From contig JAHLEZ010000019.1 of assembly GCA_020726505.1 (NCBI GenBank), forward strand, positions 620,001-684,000: 64,000 bases of DNA. Reading direction: 5' to 3'. The position numbers and the translations under genes are program-made. Below, piece by piece: positions 22,399-33,344 of this stretch. The notes beneath the pieces were generated by a model. That model searched no databases and had not been told where the DNA came from. It saw only the letters and a list, made by a program, of their open reading frames with translations. Position 1 is the stretch's first letter; each line of letters opens with the position of its first letter. This DNA comes from Leptodontidium sp. MPI-SDFR-AT-0119 (Eukaryota > Ascomycota > Leotiomycetes > Helotiales > Leptodontidiaceae).

Positions 22399-22937
22399 GG
22401 CTTTGACTTGGTGCGATAAGCTCGAGGTCCAACTGTGTTTGTTTGATCCGATCTAAGACTGAGATGAGAGAGGGAGTTAGATGAAAGTCGTATTGAAAGT
22501 GAAGGCCAACAATTGCTCGGTCGTCCCTTCCTCATACCCCGAGAAACAGGGAAGCATTGGCAGATGATCGGCTACTGTACGGTGTCCGGATTCATTCCCG
22601 GTTATTTACGCACACGAAACCCCTATTCGTTGAACCCTTGCATTGCATTCTGCTCTCAGAATGCAACAAAAAATAGGCCGCTATCGGAAACTGAAATTGT
22701 TGAGTCGTCCTTGTTGCTACGGGCAACAAAAACCTTGCTGTGTCTCAAGTGGAAACCGCTGATAATTTACTTGGCAGCAGTTTAGTAATCTCCTATACAA
22801 CATCGTAGATCTCAGAGACACTTCGAAGGATAAAATTTCCAGACTTGAGCCTCGTCCAAGCGTTCCTTCGCCAAAATCAAACAGCATAATGCGAACGTCC
22901 CCTTCCCTAGCTCGACTAGAATGTTAAACACAGCGAT
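22399..22937. other. intergenic between convergent or unclear genes
   Basis: The MFS promoter lies here; the first 150 bp upstream of its ATG are pyrimidine/purine-mixed without a clear TATA box. Open frames in this stretch have no supporting features. Confidence 0.4.
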
Positions 22938-23174
22938 TTAGTTCTGCAAGATATTGTCTGGGTCCACAAGAGCATCAACTGGATACCACACTCCTGCTAA
23001 GAGGTCCCTCAGCCTTGCGCTCCCATTCTGCTCGAAATACTCCCGGATAGTCTTGATCGATTGAAATCCCTGCCGAGCAGATGTAGGGTTAGGATCGACA
23101 ACAGCGTAGGATATTTTCTTTCGGAGGAAAGCAAGAAAGGCTTGGACCTCTGGGTGCTCGTCGTGCTGCGCCAT
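22938..23174 (-). CDS. hypothetical small protein
   Basis: An ATG-started frame of 78 codons with ordinary composition (MAQHDEHPEVQAFLAF at the N-terminus). It has no signal peptide, helix, cysteine pattern or family motif that I recognise. It could be a real small gene or the last exon of a decayed one, because upstream sequence shows no promoter features. No neighbour suggests a role. Confidence 0.35.
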   Translation of the reverse strand: MAQHDEHPEVQAFLAFLRKKISYAVVDPNPTSARQGFQSIKTIREYFEQNGSARLRDLLAGVWYPVDALVDPDNILQN

Positions 23175-24538
23175 CGTGGTGGCGGGGGTTGCCCAGCAGG
23201 CTCGGGCGCGAACGAGGTACGGCGATTCGTATCGTCTGGTCTCTGAGGTCTTTTGACGGTGTTGCAGACTCGATTACCGCGGGGAGAGGGGTTCGCCAAA
23301 TTATTCGACAGCTTTAGGCCTCTGCAATGTAATGCGAATTCTTGTGCGGAAGACTGAAGGAGACGGCCTCTCACGCCGCCAGGCCAGGCCGTGGAACACA
23401 CATGAGGTGGGCAGGCTGGAGGGGTTAAGGCTGCAGCCTCATGTAGCAGCTGATGCTTGATTTGCGGACTCGAGGGACGGGGTACGATGCCGATGCCTAC
23501 CTACCTACGTAGGTACAGTAGGGAGGGAGGTAACTGCAGCGATCCGGCCTCACTTCAAGACATTGTTCGTCTGTTCCAAAACTCGTGTAGCCAATGGTTA
23601 CCGAAAGCAAGGAGGTACGACTGAAGAGAGGGCTTAACGCTACGGCGCGAGGTATATATACTAGAATTAGTATGCGTTTCTATATCTTACTGTTAGGGCC
23701 CTTTTCGCGCTAGCGTTTGATTAGCTCAAAAAAACCACCTAACTCTGCATATCGAGGACCTTTTTTTTTAATACCTTTTATTAGGGGTGTAGCTACATAA
23801 CGGAGCTATTGACTTTGAGATTTGATTACCTGACTTCTTTCTTGTACCTTGGTACCTCCTGGCTCTCTTCAACCCCCGAAAAAACGGCTAAGGCACCTCT
23901 TAGCAAGGCACGCTAGTGTCTTGTATAGTAAATGTATTACAAGTAAGTACTTAACGTAGCTAGTATTAGATCAAGAAGTATATTGATACTGAAGAGAGGA
24001 GCTTTCTGGATCGTGATGGCCAGGCTAGCACAGGCTCAACTTTTTTGAGTCTTTACTTCTCCACGTGACATTTATCAAATCAATTTGAAACGACAACTCT
24101 CAGGACTAGATTAATACTTATTCGACAAATCTATTCAAAAAATTATTGTTTTTATGTGCTAATATCGCGATCTTTCGAAAATTGGGACTCTGCCGAAATC
24201 GGCAACCTTCTGCCGCCCCGTGGAGGCTGCTGCCATTGCATTCCAGGGGCTTGCCTAGTGCATATGCATTGTACTTTGGACCGTCTATTCCTCCAATAGT
24301 AGCCCATGATTTCAGCCTCGAGTACTTATGTGTCGAGACATCGACGGTAAGGCTGCTTTGACTGGCATATATATACATAACCTTTTCTTCTCTTTTTCGG
24401 TATGTTCACTCAGCCTATAGTTATTGGACATTCTGCGTACTAGTCACTTCACTTTGCCCTCTCCTGCTCACTTAACCCCAGTATCATATCCATGCTCAAT
24501 TCCAACTGCTCGTATCTTACTATCATTAAGTTGTGTTC
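23175..24538. other. gene-poor stretch with repeat remnants
   Basis: No gene supported. It contains a perfect 14-base palindrome TACCTACGTAGGTA (23502-23515) and a 23-bp block (23619-23641, core CTGAAGAGAGGGCTTAACG) that recurs exactly at 29581-29603, with a weaker partial copy near 23990. From about 23640 the sequence becomes AT-rich with T and A runs, like transposon remains after RIP. No LTR or inverted-repeat pair could be delimited. Confidence 0.5.
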
Positions 24539-26220
24539 ATGACCAAATTCTCGCTCTCGGGCAATGCTGCCTCTATGCAACAGCAACCCTTTGGTATCAC
24601 TCAACGTTCCGGTCCCACGAAAGACTCATGGGAATTCCATCGTCCGCAGATCACCCGCCTCTACAAGGATGAACACTTGAAGCTAAACGAAGTCATGGCC
24701 ATCATGAAGCAAGACGGATTCATTGCAACGTAAGTCTTTTCAACACATCATGACACAAGTTCTGACTGCAGCATAGGGAAAGGATGTATAAAGACCGAAT
24801 GAAGAAATGGGGCCTCGCAAAGAACATTAAAGAACATGAGGCCATCGCCATCCTTCGAATCAAATCTGAGCGTGACGCCGTTGGTAAAGACACCATGATC
24901 AAGAAACATAACCATACGGTTGATATCGAACGTTGTGTCCGCCATGCCAGACGAAAAGGCTTGGGAGAAATTTCTCTGTCTTCTGCTTCCGTACCCTCAT
25001 ACATCTGCTGTAAAACCCCACCACCTGAACCATTATCACAGCCTCCCGATGGAGAGAGTCTCGAAATCATCACAGAGTCTTCAATCACCCTGCAATCCGA
25101 TAAAGAGCCCTCAGCGGATTCGGAGGAGAGCTGGTACGAGTCTCGAACTAACTGGTCTGGGAATTTGGTACCTGTCTTTAAGGGGAGAAAAGCCCAGGCG
25201 GATCGCATGAACTATCTTCTGGAATATTCTACCATTTGTCGGTCACCTCCCCCTCCCTCCGACTTCGGGATACCAGAACAGTTATTTCGAAATATCAGTT
25301 TGTACTATGCTGGTTCCTTCTATTGCGGAGTATGGATCAACCGTAATCGAGACGGAGCTACTGCGTTCGAGTTGGATAGCTTGTATGATCCCGATCAGAG
25401 GAATGAGTTACAGGGCCACTTCTCCATGGCGAGTAATTTGAAGGCAAACGGCTCGTTAGTCAGATTTCGCCTAGTGCTTTCCAAAGCATTCAGGCTTATT
25501 CATGACATTCTGCAGCGCAGTCATCCCAGAACTTTGGACAGACTATTTCTTTCCTTCCTCTGGCTGATGCACAACGGACTAAGTGATGTTGCTTTACTTC
25601 TCCGGGACTACATTAGAGGCATGGCTACCAAGGTTACTTCGACCAATGATCCTTGGGGTCGAATCTTTCGACTTATTGGCAACCTTGACGAGCGATCTTT
25701 GAAAGAGGCACTCGTCAAAGCTTGGCAGTGCAACAATGATGCCTTGGACCGTGGCATTGGTCCATTCAGCGACGCGGGGCTTCTTACTCGCCTCAACTAC
25801 CGCGATTATCTGTCACACGATGTTATCGAAGCAGAAAAGTTTCTTAGGTTGATGTACAATGAATATGAGAGGAATTCGGAAAGGGCAGCCACACAAATCC
25901 CTACCATCATGCTATCACTGGGATACAGTACCCTAGCTCAGTGCAAATACGCAGACACAGAAAAAACAGGACTGGAGATTCTTGCCAGAGCTCGCGATGA
26001 GCCACAAATCACCTTCAATTTACAAGTTGATGCCATGGTACTCACGGCCTTGGCTCAGTATCATCAGGACAAGATGAGCCTCGCTGAGAGCAGTATGCGA
26101 GGGGCTATTGAAGCACTTGAGGGTGCTGGGGAACGACATGTCCACTCGCTACGCGATATGTCAACCTTCTGGAGGGTTGGTTGGGTGAATGGGGGCGTGG
26201 TGAAGATGCTGATGAGTTGA
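24539..26220 (+). CDS. Clr5-domain protein
   Basis: Exon 1 (24539-24729) and exon 2 (24777-26220) join through a 47-bp intron with GTAAGT donor and CATAG acceptor, giving 544 residues. The joined region forms the Clr5 domain: W-E-F-H-R-P-Q-I-T-R-LY, then KLNEVMAIMKQDGFIAT, then ERMYKDRMKKWGLAKN. This fungal N-terminal domain was named after the cellulose regulator CLR-5 and is usually followed, as here, by a long helical region with TPR-like repeats (from about residue 200). The role is probably regulatory. The last 20 residues look wrong. In another frame the DNA from about 26165 to 26283 reads EGWLGEWGRGEDADELKK and continues to a stop at 26281-26283, the kind of ending expected for the family. 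A one-base deletion near 26160 is therefore likely. Confidence 0.75.
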
Positions 26221-27011
26221 AGAAGGTGGCTGATCGGGTCATTGGGCTAGATGAGACGGACATGGAGCAGAATGGGCTGATTTGATTTATGTCATTATCC
26301 GCAAATGGCTTGGGAAGGCTTACCGTGACGGGATTTATAGCTGACTCTTCTTCATTTCTTTGGTATATGTCATCAGCAACTACTATTGTACAGTATTTTC
26401 CGGGCAAGCGTTTCAAGTATTGTATCATCAATCCTTCCTTCGCACTCTCTCCTCACGTCTCAAGCGAAAGTCAACAGACTCGGCACTCGGCCACAAGATC
26501 TCCTGGCCGAAGAACACAAACGTAAAACCAAGCACCGAAATCCGCACTTGATCCTAAATTCTTGCAGCCTGTATTTCGACGGCCTGGATATACCCACCCG
26601 ATGACTCGTGCCCTGTGATCGTCGTTCGCTTGCTTGCCCCCCTCTTCGTTGGCAAAGAAATTGCTTCGGGGCAAGTCAATATTCAGGGTATATCACTTCA
26701 AGCGGTCTTTGTTTCATCAGCTCAAAGTTCTTACACAGAAAGAAACATGAAGTCGATGCTGATATTAACATTTCTAGCCCCCCCCCCCCCCCCCCTCTGT
26801 CTCTAACCTAATCACAAGCGAAGGACTCAAGTACAATATACAATGCCACCTCTGTATTTTCATTCATTCAGAGATCCTAAAACTCCCGCTCCTTATTCAT
26901 CCAAAAACCGCCAAAAATGCAAAATAAATAAACCAGGGTATTCGAAAGAGAGAAAAATCTTGTCTCGTTCCCGAGGGAGACAAGTACCGCCACAGATCAA
27001 GATCAAGCCAA
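26221..27011. other. intergenic with an 18-bp C run
   Basis: The first 63 bp are the probable original end of the Clr5 gene in a shifted frame. The rest has no supported gene. A run of 18 C sits at 26778-26795. Confidence 0.5.
26778..26795. repeat. 18-bp C homopolymer
   Basis: Uninterrupted C run on the plus strand in non-coding sequence, followed by a CT-rich stretch. One of five long G/C homopolymers in this window. Confidence 0.93.
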
Positions 27012-27392
27012 TTAATTCCGCTGCCTAGCATCCATCTCATAATACTGCGGCTGCGAATTCAGTTCCTGTAAATATCCTTCCCTCCCAATTACATCCGAAC
27101 CAGGAGCTTCAGACATCAGCGCCGCGTAGGGCTTGTGGTCGCCTCCGTACTCGCCCTGGTACGCGCTATCGCCTTGGCCTCCTAAGGCGTGATTTGAGTT
27201 CTGGGTAGGGAGCTGGGAGGCTGCTGCGCGGCTCTTGCGTCGGCGTATGAAGAAGATTAGGCCGACGATGGCGGCATGGACGACAGAGGAGGATACGACT
27301 TTAGATGAAGGAAGAGAACTGCTCATGGGTAGAGATCTCTGCCGCCCTACCTGCCCATCTACCAGGCACGATCCGGGTACGCTACTCATCAA
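27012..27392 (-). pseudogene. C-terminal fragment of a single-pass membrane protein
   Basis: The frame encodes a Ser-rich stretch, a short hydrophobic segment (VVHAAIVGLIFFI) with a basic stop-transfer RRRKSR, and an acidic, Tyr-containing tail ending PQYYEMDARQRN. This is the usual C-terminal half of fungal cell-wall sensor-like or CCP-type surface proteins (compare the gene at 37034-37962, which has the same layout). The cysteine-rich ectodomain and signal peptide are missing, the ATG-led start has no leader, and the hydrophobic segment is short for a helix. I infer a 5'-truncated remnant, but a missed upstream exon cannot be excluded. Confidence 0.5.
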
Positions 27393-28493
27393 AATTCAAC
27401 GAGCGCGGCGGTGGTGGCACCAGGTCGGGAAAACGTCAACGACCAAAGATTGAATAGAGAGTTGGCGACTGCATGGGAAAAGCGCGGTGCGGGTGTGGCT
27501 TATGCTCTTGCAGTCAACAGCGACCGCCTCGCGAGAAGAATCTAGACGGAAGGGACACTTTACTGAACCTTTGTTGGATACTTTTTTGTTTACGATTTAT
27601 TTAGAGCCTTCCCCACGGCGTTAATGTGATCGTGATACAAATGAATCAATGACGTATGGGGTAAGCTTGGAGAATTCCTCATCTCATTCATGAATGCTTA
27701 TTGTGTAGGTTGTGAAGGTTCAACTGATGCGAGATCTTACGGGGGACGACACGTCAAGGCCAGAGATAATGATTAATATACGGTCCAATTTGATGAAGAA
27801 CAAGTTCGGCCACACCATTTATTCGAAACGGAGGCTACGGAGCTGGCCTCACGCTTGACAAAGTGTCCAGTTGGGATCTCCTTAGCGCTGTTTACAGCCC
27901 GTTTAGAGTCCAGTTGAGTCGGTTTGAGTCATGAAGCAAATCGAGCTGGCCGTTTGCGAATTTTGAACTGGAAATGCCAAGCCCCCCCATATACATTTCG
28001 AAATGGTCCCTACCAACTTGAAAGGAGCACTTAAGGTCCTTTTCGGATTATTTTGACAAACGGAACTATCGAGTCATGCAACTAGAGGCAACTGAGATTA
28101 TATCTAACTCGGAATCAAAATCCAACTGGAGTCGAAACGACCTAGTGAAAATCCGCGGCCGAAGGGTGTGTAATTTGGACCTGCATTGAGATAGAAGATG
28201 TCAAATCCCCATCTCATCGCCAATGTGTGTGTAGTTGAGGATGGATAGATATAATTGTTACGATGAGCAGTTTAAGATGGTGATATTTATATTTTATCCT
28301 TTGGGGGGGTCGTCAGGTTTGGGTGGGTTCTGGTTTGAGCCCGTTTGATACGCGTTATCTAAGCAAGCTTAGCGTCATTTCAGTAACGGTCGCACGGTTA
28401 GACCGCACTTCCTTTATCACCCACTCTCATAAATCGACCACCACCCACATCTAAATACGCAACCAACTGAGGGACTTCAGATACGCCAAAAAG
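27393..28493. other. gene-free stretch
   Basis: About 1.1 kb with no open frame of interest on either strand and no repeats noticed. Includes the 5' flank of the NAD+ synthetase copy; CCACCCACAT and similar C/A-rich leader sequence precedes its ATG. Confidence 0.5.
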
Positions 28494-29582
28494 ATGGGTC
28501 ACCTCATCACCGTTGCTAGTTGTAGCTTAAATCAATGGGCCTTGAACTTCGAAGGCAATCTGGCGCGAATCATCGAGAGCATTGTGAAGGCAAAGCAGGC
28601 TGGCGCCAGTCTCAGAGGTAAGCTTTTTTCTACGCTGAGGCTCCGGACTGGAGAGCTCCCTACCCCGGGAACTGTACAAAGTCAAACCATCTGGCTTTTG
28701 GGACCGCTCTCACCCTCTGCACTTCTTTCTTCTAAGCTTTTGAGAAATTCACGATGCTAACTTCATGATAAAGTTGGCCCAGGTTAGTACACTTTTCTGA
28801 GCTAAACCTTCCTTCCCCTGCCTAATCCTGAGCAATCGCTCCTGATGTCTCCTCTTGAAACACTCTTAAAGGAGGCATACTGACTCAAATATCTGTATCA
28901 GGACGTACAACGAGCTCAGTGTTTATGGCCGTTTGAGAAAAATCAAGTACGTAACTGCTTCGCTCTTTATTGACAACTGCTGACGATTTCAAGCAAATTG
29001 GGCGCATATTCGATGTTCGAGAAGCTTTTGCATGTTTGGAGGAACAGGCTGTCACCGCAACAAATCTACGAGAAAGTTCGATTCTTCAGCTGGAATTACG
29101 CGATCAATCGTCATAAGATGACGACTATCACGTGAGTTTTTCTTAAATGATTTTCCTGGCACTTGTTTGAAGACCAATTACTGCTGAAACACATACTTTG
29201 AGATCGATATCTTTTTGATTTCTCACCCTTTTTTTTTTGGCCCCCTCTCACAAGAACGTTTAAGAAAGCTGACGATGATTTCCCTGTAGCCCAGCTTACC
29301 ACATGGAGGCTTACGGCTGTGATGACAATCGCTTTGACCAGCTTAAGTCTACCGATTTCAGTTCCCGTGGCCGGCCCGAGGCGAATTTCCCGCCCCAAGT
29401 TCTTCACTTCCTGAAGAACATGTCTGGCCTTAAATGTGAGCTTGCTAACATCTCTTCACACAGGACCTTTCCTGTACCCATCGTTCGCCTGGGCCTACGC
29501 AAAAATAGAGCGGAGCATCAAGCAGATGGGCGAAGCAGGTACCCGTGTCCCTGCTAGTGGTGCTGAAAGCAATGAAGAATGA
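28494..29582 (+). pseudogene. QNS1: internally deleted glutamine-dependent NAD+ synthetase
   Basis: Exon 1 (28494-28617) encodes the N-terminus of the enzyme's glutaminase (nitrilase) domain, [20 protein letters not shown] 9-bp microexon (28774-28782) follows, flanked by ATGCTAAC..AAAG and GTTAGT, adding VGP. The next recognisable exons are from the C-terminus of the synthetase domain: NELSVYGRLRKI (28902-28946), AYSMFEKLLHVW to INRHKMTT (28994-29131), TPAYHMEAYGCDDNRFD (from 29290), and FLYPSFAWAYAKIERSI to the stop at 29580-29582. Roughly 500 residues are missing between, including both catalytic centres, and the remaining exons no longer splice in frame. The full enzyme makes NAD+ from nicotinate adenine dinucleotide and glutamine and is essential, so an intact copy must exist elsewhere. 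The break seems to lie within introns. Confidence 0.88.
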
Positions 29583-30126
29583 CTGAAGAGAGGGCTTAAC
29601 GCTGCCGCCTGAGGCAAAAGACAGCAAATCACCATTGGCAAAGGACTAGAGTATGTACGTAGGACGAAACAGAGAGTGAACATCTTGAGGTCTTTCTTTG
29701 AGATGCCACCATGGGGTTAATGTCAGCTGCTGAGTACTGGGTAGATATTCATGAGCTGTCATGGCCCAAATGTCAGAGGGGAGGAAATGCGTGTATCGCA
29801 TTTCGTAAATATCCACGCAACGACCTGAAAAGCAATTATTAAGGAATTGAGATCCCGGGACCTCCCCACCACTCTAATTCAAAGACCGAACCGAATTACC
29901 GTCTACCCGAGCTTGCAAATTCGTTGGCTCGCTTCGTCAGCTGAAACCAGGTTTTAAAGCCACCACGCTGATTGATAAACCGTTCACACCCCGTCTCCCC
30001 GTGCCCCATTCTCAATAAACTCGCAGCACCTCTCTCCAACAGACCATCTCAACACATCTCAACAACATGAAAGGCTTCAACGGAGCGTGATATCCTCAAC
30101 TTTCTAGCTACTCCTCAGTTGCTTAG
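29583..30126. other. intergenic
   Basis: Starts inside the 23-bp repeat shared with 23619-23641. No gene seen. The last 100 bp (CTCAACACATCTCAACAAC) resemble a fungal 5' leader, followed by an ATG at 30067 whose frame closes after seven codons. Confidence 0.45.
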
Positions 30127-30363
30127 ATGCATCTACAACCAGAGAAAATATTTCTTGAGAAAGCCAGTGAGAGAAGGAATGTTGGGTCAGGGTTGGCAGA
30201 ACAGCGGCATCCCAAGCTTGGTTCTGAAGTTGATGTGCTGAAGCAGTGCAAGAACTTTGTCCCTATTGATTCTTTGGAAGTCGAACGTGGAAAAATTGTA
30301 TATGAAAAGAATCGAGTGCCCTCGTTGACTTCCCTTCACCCATATATTCCCGTAGATTTTTGA
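30127..30363 (+). CDS. hypothetical small protein
   Basis: An ATG-started frame of 78 codons, charged and soluble (MHLQPEKIFLEKASERRN), preceded by TTGCTTAG, which could be an acceptor from an upstream exon starting at the ATG at 30067. No domain recognised. Support is only the leader-like 5' flank and the open frame. Confidence 0.3.
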   Translation: MHLQPEKIFLEKASERRNVGSGLAEQRHPKLGSEVDVLKQCKNFVPIDSLEVERGKIVYEKNRVPSLTSLHPYIPVDF

Positions 30364-30822
30364 CTAATCTTCCATTATGTTTTGCTCGTGAAGGGTTTCT
30401 GAGCCGTGATATTCAAGGGTAAAGATCACAAATACAAATGGGGAGGCAATTTTCTTTCTTCTTCTGCCAGTCAGACATAAAAGTCGATGATATCTTGAAG
30501 TTAATTACATACATCTTCACAGATTGGTACACTGCGGTACACTGCAATTGTGGGTTGGTGGTTATGTCTGAGCTGGAGAGGCTGGGATGATCACAAGAGA
30601 GACTAATCCAGTTACAAAACTAGTCGAGTCTAGGCTCTGGCGTGATGAACGTGTAGCGCAACGACACTAACCTCGTAAATACCTACGATTCTAATTCATG
30701 CCACCGCAAGAGCCAAGGAGGTCAAGAAAGTCGGGTCGCAATTCCCCCCGTAATCCTCCCCGCGATGCCCACACGAGTCCTAGACAAATCACCCTTTCGA
30801 TTCCCTAAGTCGCAAGTGGACG
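30364..30822. other. intergenic
   Basis: No gene, repeat or RNA signal noticed in this stretch. Confidence 0.4.
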
Positions 30823-31167
30823 TCATGACTTAACTTTTATGTACGAGACTTGGTGGAGATCAGTGCGTGATGCGTAGGTTCGGGCTTCGGGCTCTGCGCT
30901 TCGGAAAACGAAGATGTTGCTTTCTTCGTCTTCTGATTTCAGACTTGTAACTTGTAAGACAGGACGTAAGGGGTTATCGAAGAGCATACTCCTGCCGTTC
31001 CATTCATTGCTTTGATAGGCTGAACCAGATTTCGTGGCTGCAGCGGCAGAGCTTGTGGACGAAGCTAAATGCGAGATACGCGTTGCTGGTGTGAAAATTC
31101 TCGGAACTTCTCGGGTACACCTGAACCATTGCCCAACATGAGAGTCTTGCAGCCTAGCAAAGCTCAT
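30823..31167 (-). CDS. hypothetical protein
   Basis: A single-exon frame of 114 codons from an ATG (MSFARLQDSHVGQWF), with a Ser/Ala-rich middle and a polar C-terminus ending YIKVKS. No signal peptide, helix or known motif. It lies downstream of the rhodopsin-like gene on the same strand, about 100 bp away, so it might share its 3' flank. Real coding status is uncertain. Confidence 0.35.
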   Translation of the reverse strand: MSFARLQDSHVGQWFRCTREVPRIFTPATRISHLASSTSSAAAATKSGSAYQSNEWNGRSMLFDNPLRPVLQVTSLKSEDEESNIFVFRSAEPEARTYASRTDLHQVSYIKVKS

Positions 31168-31270
31168 GTTCTTCTGGTAGTTACGAACATCACCTGCAAC
31201 TTTTGATAAGGGCTGAAATCAGAATTGGGTATCAAGGTTTTTGCTATATATATTTTTTATGAGTCAAGCC

Positions 31271-32556
31271 CTACGAGTTCGGCTTTTTTGAATCAAACAC
31301 CGTATATGGCGAGATCTCAATCTCCTCAGCAGGACGCTCCTGGTACTCAAAATACCCATGCGGCACCGTGACGAAATCCTCTCCACTCCCCGCAGTCCCA
31401 ATCCTCCCGAACTCATCTCGATTCCCTGATTCGCTGTCCATTCTCTCTTCGATGTGCCAGAGACTAACTCTCCGATCACTGTTTACCCTGCTCGAATTTG
31501 ACTTCCTCCTGCTCGTGGTGTGGGTCAACTGAGATGGTCTTCGTTCGGCGAGGGTTTTATTGTGCGCACCACCAAGTTGCATGTCGATAATAACAGCTTG
31601 AAAGAATGGTGCATTGGCGACGACACTCGAGCAAGCTATCTCGATGCTAGCCCACATGGAACGAATGGCCTGGGCGTCGTCGCGAAGAATCAGAGGCAAG
31701 CGGACGATGGTTGTGATAATAATCAAAGAGCCGAGTGCAAATAAAATACCCAGGCGAAGGAATCTAAAAGGATAGAACTGAGCCACGGACTTGAGTGAAC
31801 ATGAAGAGAGGTCGTACCTTGAGAAGTCAAGTCCGGCCTGTCTGAGAAAGGAGATCGGGAAGACGATGAGAGCGATATCTGTGACGATATTCGCAACGCC
31901 CATAGTGACGAGGTTTAGTCTCGCTCTGCGGCATAGTGCTGGAAGTTGTCTTTAGTTTCATTCCACTTGTGTTTGAGGGAATCAAATTACCTCCTGCTGG
32001 ATCACCGTTCCACATCCTGTTGGAAGTCAGCGCCACGTTGAAGCATTTCTGGAGCTAAGGGTGACTTACAGCTTGATGGGCCGGCATTCTAGAAGAGTAA
32101 CTAGTACGATAACCACAAATGTAATGTAAAGGCTGGCGCGAATCCAAAGTCCTACACGTCGATACATGGGCAAGTTCTTGCAGATCCGGAGATAGAGTTC
32201 TAAGAGACACATTTTCGTACACCACAAACTGCACAGTCAGCATCAAAAAGTAAAAGCCGCCCAGAAAATGATGCTTACAATAGAGCATAGAATATCCTCG
32301 CTGGCAACAACAGTTTCATAGGTAATTCGGGAGTGCTTGGATTTCGGGAAGCAGCATCAGACCAGGCAACACATAGAGCTCGTCCCAGGAGAGGCAGGAA
32401 GGAGACTGCCATCCAAAGATCGTCAACATGCCATCTCCTGTGACAAGAAACATGGACCTTGCACCGATACAGGACCCGGTACGTCGTTCTTGTGACGATG
32501 CAGACGAGGCAAATCACGGATGTGACTATGACCCCGACGATTCGCCCACTGGTCAT
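31271..32556 (-). CDS. rhodopsin-like (SAT4/PTH11-type) integral membrane protein
   Basis: Exons at 32556-32279, 32228-32070, about 32048-31991, 31938-31818 and 31763-31271 assemble a seven-helix fungal membrane protein. Exon 2 in its correct frame reads LWCTKMCLLELYLRI and ends in LLECRPIK, then exons 3 and 4 give WNGDPAG and RARLNLVTMGVANIVTDIA, the hallmark order of this family (plasma-membrane proteins, some acting as GPCR-like sensors). The last exon has a long polar cytosolic tail. Introns 1, 3 and 4 are about 50 bp with good splice sites. The exon 2/3 junction is faulty: only about 21 bp separate a GTAAGT donor from a CTCCAG acceptor, with no space for a branch point, and joining them does not restore the frame. 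The locus may be a recent pseudogene. Confidence 0.7.
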
Positions 32557-33344
32557 CGAGCGGGGCCGTGAGGAGTGCCAGTACGCAGACGCGCACTATG
32601 CACTACTGCGGAGCATATGGTTCTTGTCCTGTGGGCATGCGTCGGAGCCCAGCAACAGCAGTGGAGGGTACAGCATGAAGAGGCATGACAAGAAATGAAG
32701 AAGACGAGCCCCAGCCCCTTTCATACTTGGGGAAAGAAATCTTTCCCCGCGCTGGGGCCTGACCCCACACGCAATTCCAGACGTCAGGTCTTGGCTACTG
32801 GGCGAAGCCTGCTCAGCTGCGCACCGCTAACCACGAGGAGGCTTGCCATAATTGAAAATACACGCGAGAGGATAGAAGCTGCGCCGAGCAGGCGAGCCGT
32901 GTCTGTTGGGTCGATCTTGGCTTCGGCTTTTTTTCTGGTTGGGGTGAAGGAAGCGGGACCTATCATGACTGGCAGCACTGGTCATCCATGGTGGCGGATT
33001 TGAAAATTCTTGCTGGGATTGCCCAGGGTCGTCCCGTGTCTTGGCAGATGAAAGGTTCTTTTCCCGGGATTTTTTTACCGCGGTACGAATTAATATTATG
33101 CGTGTCTAGTTAAGTGAAAGTTTACTTAACACTCTAGAGAACTCCCTATGCTATCATTGCTGCGCTACAGCTGTCTTCCGGCAGCTTGGAACTAGGCCAA
33201 GGAAATATCACGTCAGGACTACTAAAATAAGCGTTCCTGGGAAATTGCCGAAGTTAAAGTCGGGAGACCCATGAGAAAGAGAAAAATCTGACCCACGGAG
33301 CCGTAGAACCCAAATTACGACATCAAAGGGCAATCACAAAGCAC
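32557..33344. other. intergenic
   Basis: Upstream flank of the rhodopsin-like gene. Short open frames on both strands overlap each other and show no motif. No repeats noticed. Confidence 0.4.

Noticed and set aside
23502..23515. Perfect palindrome TACCTACGTAGGTA as a regulatory site
   Set aside because: It lies in a CTAC-rich simple stretch within gene-poor DNA; chance is sufficient and no gene is close enough.
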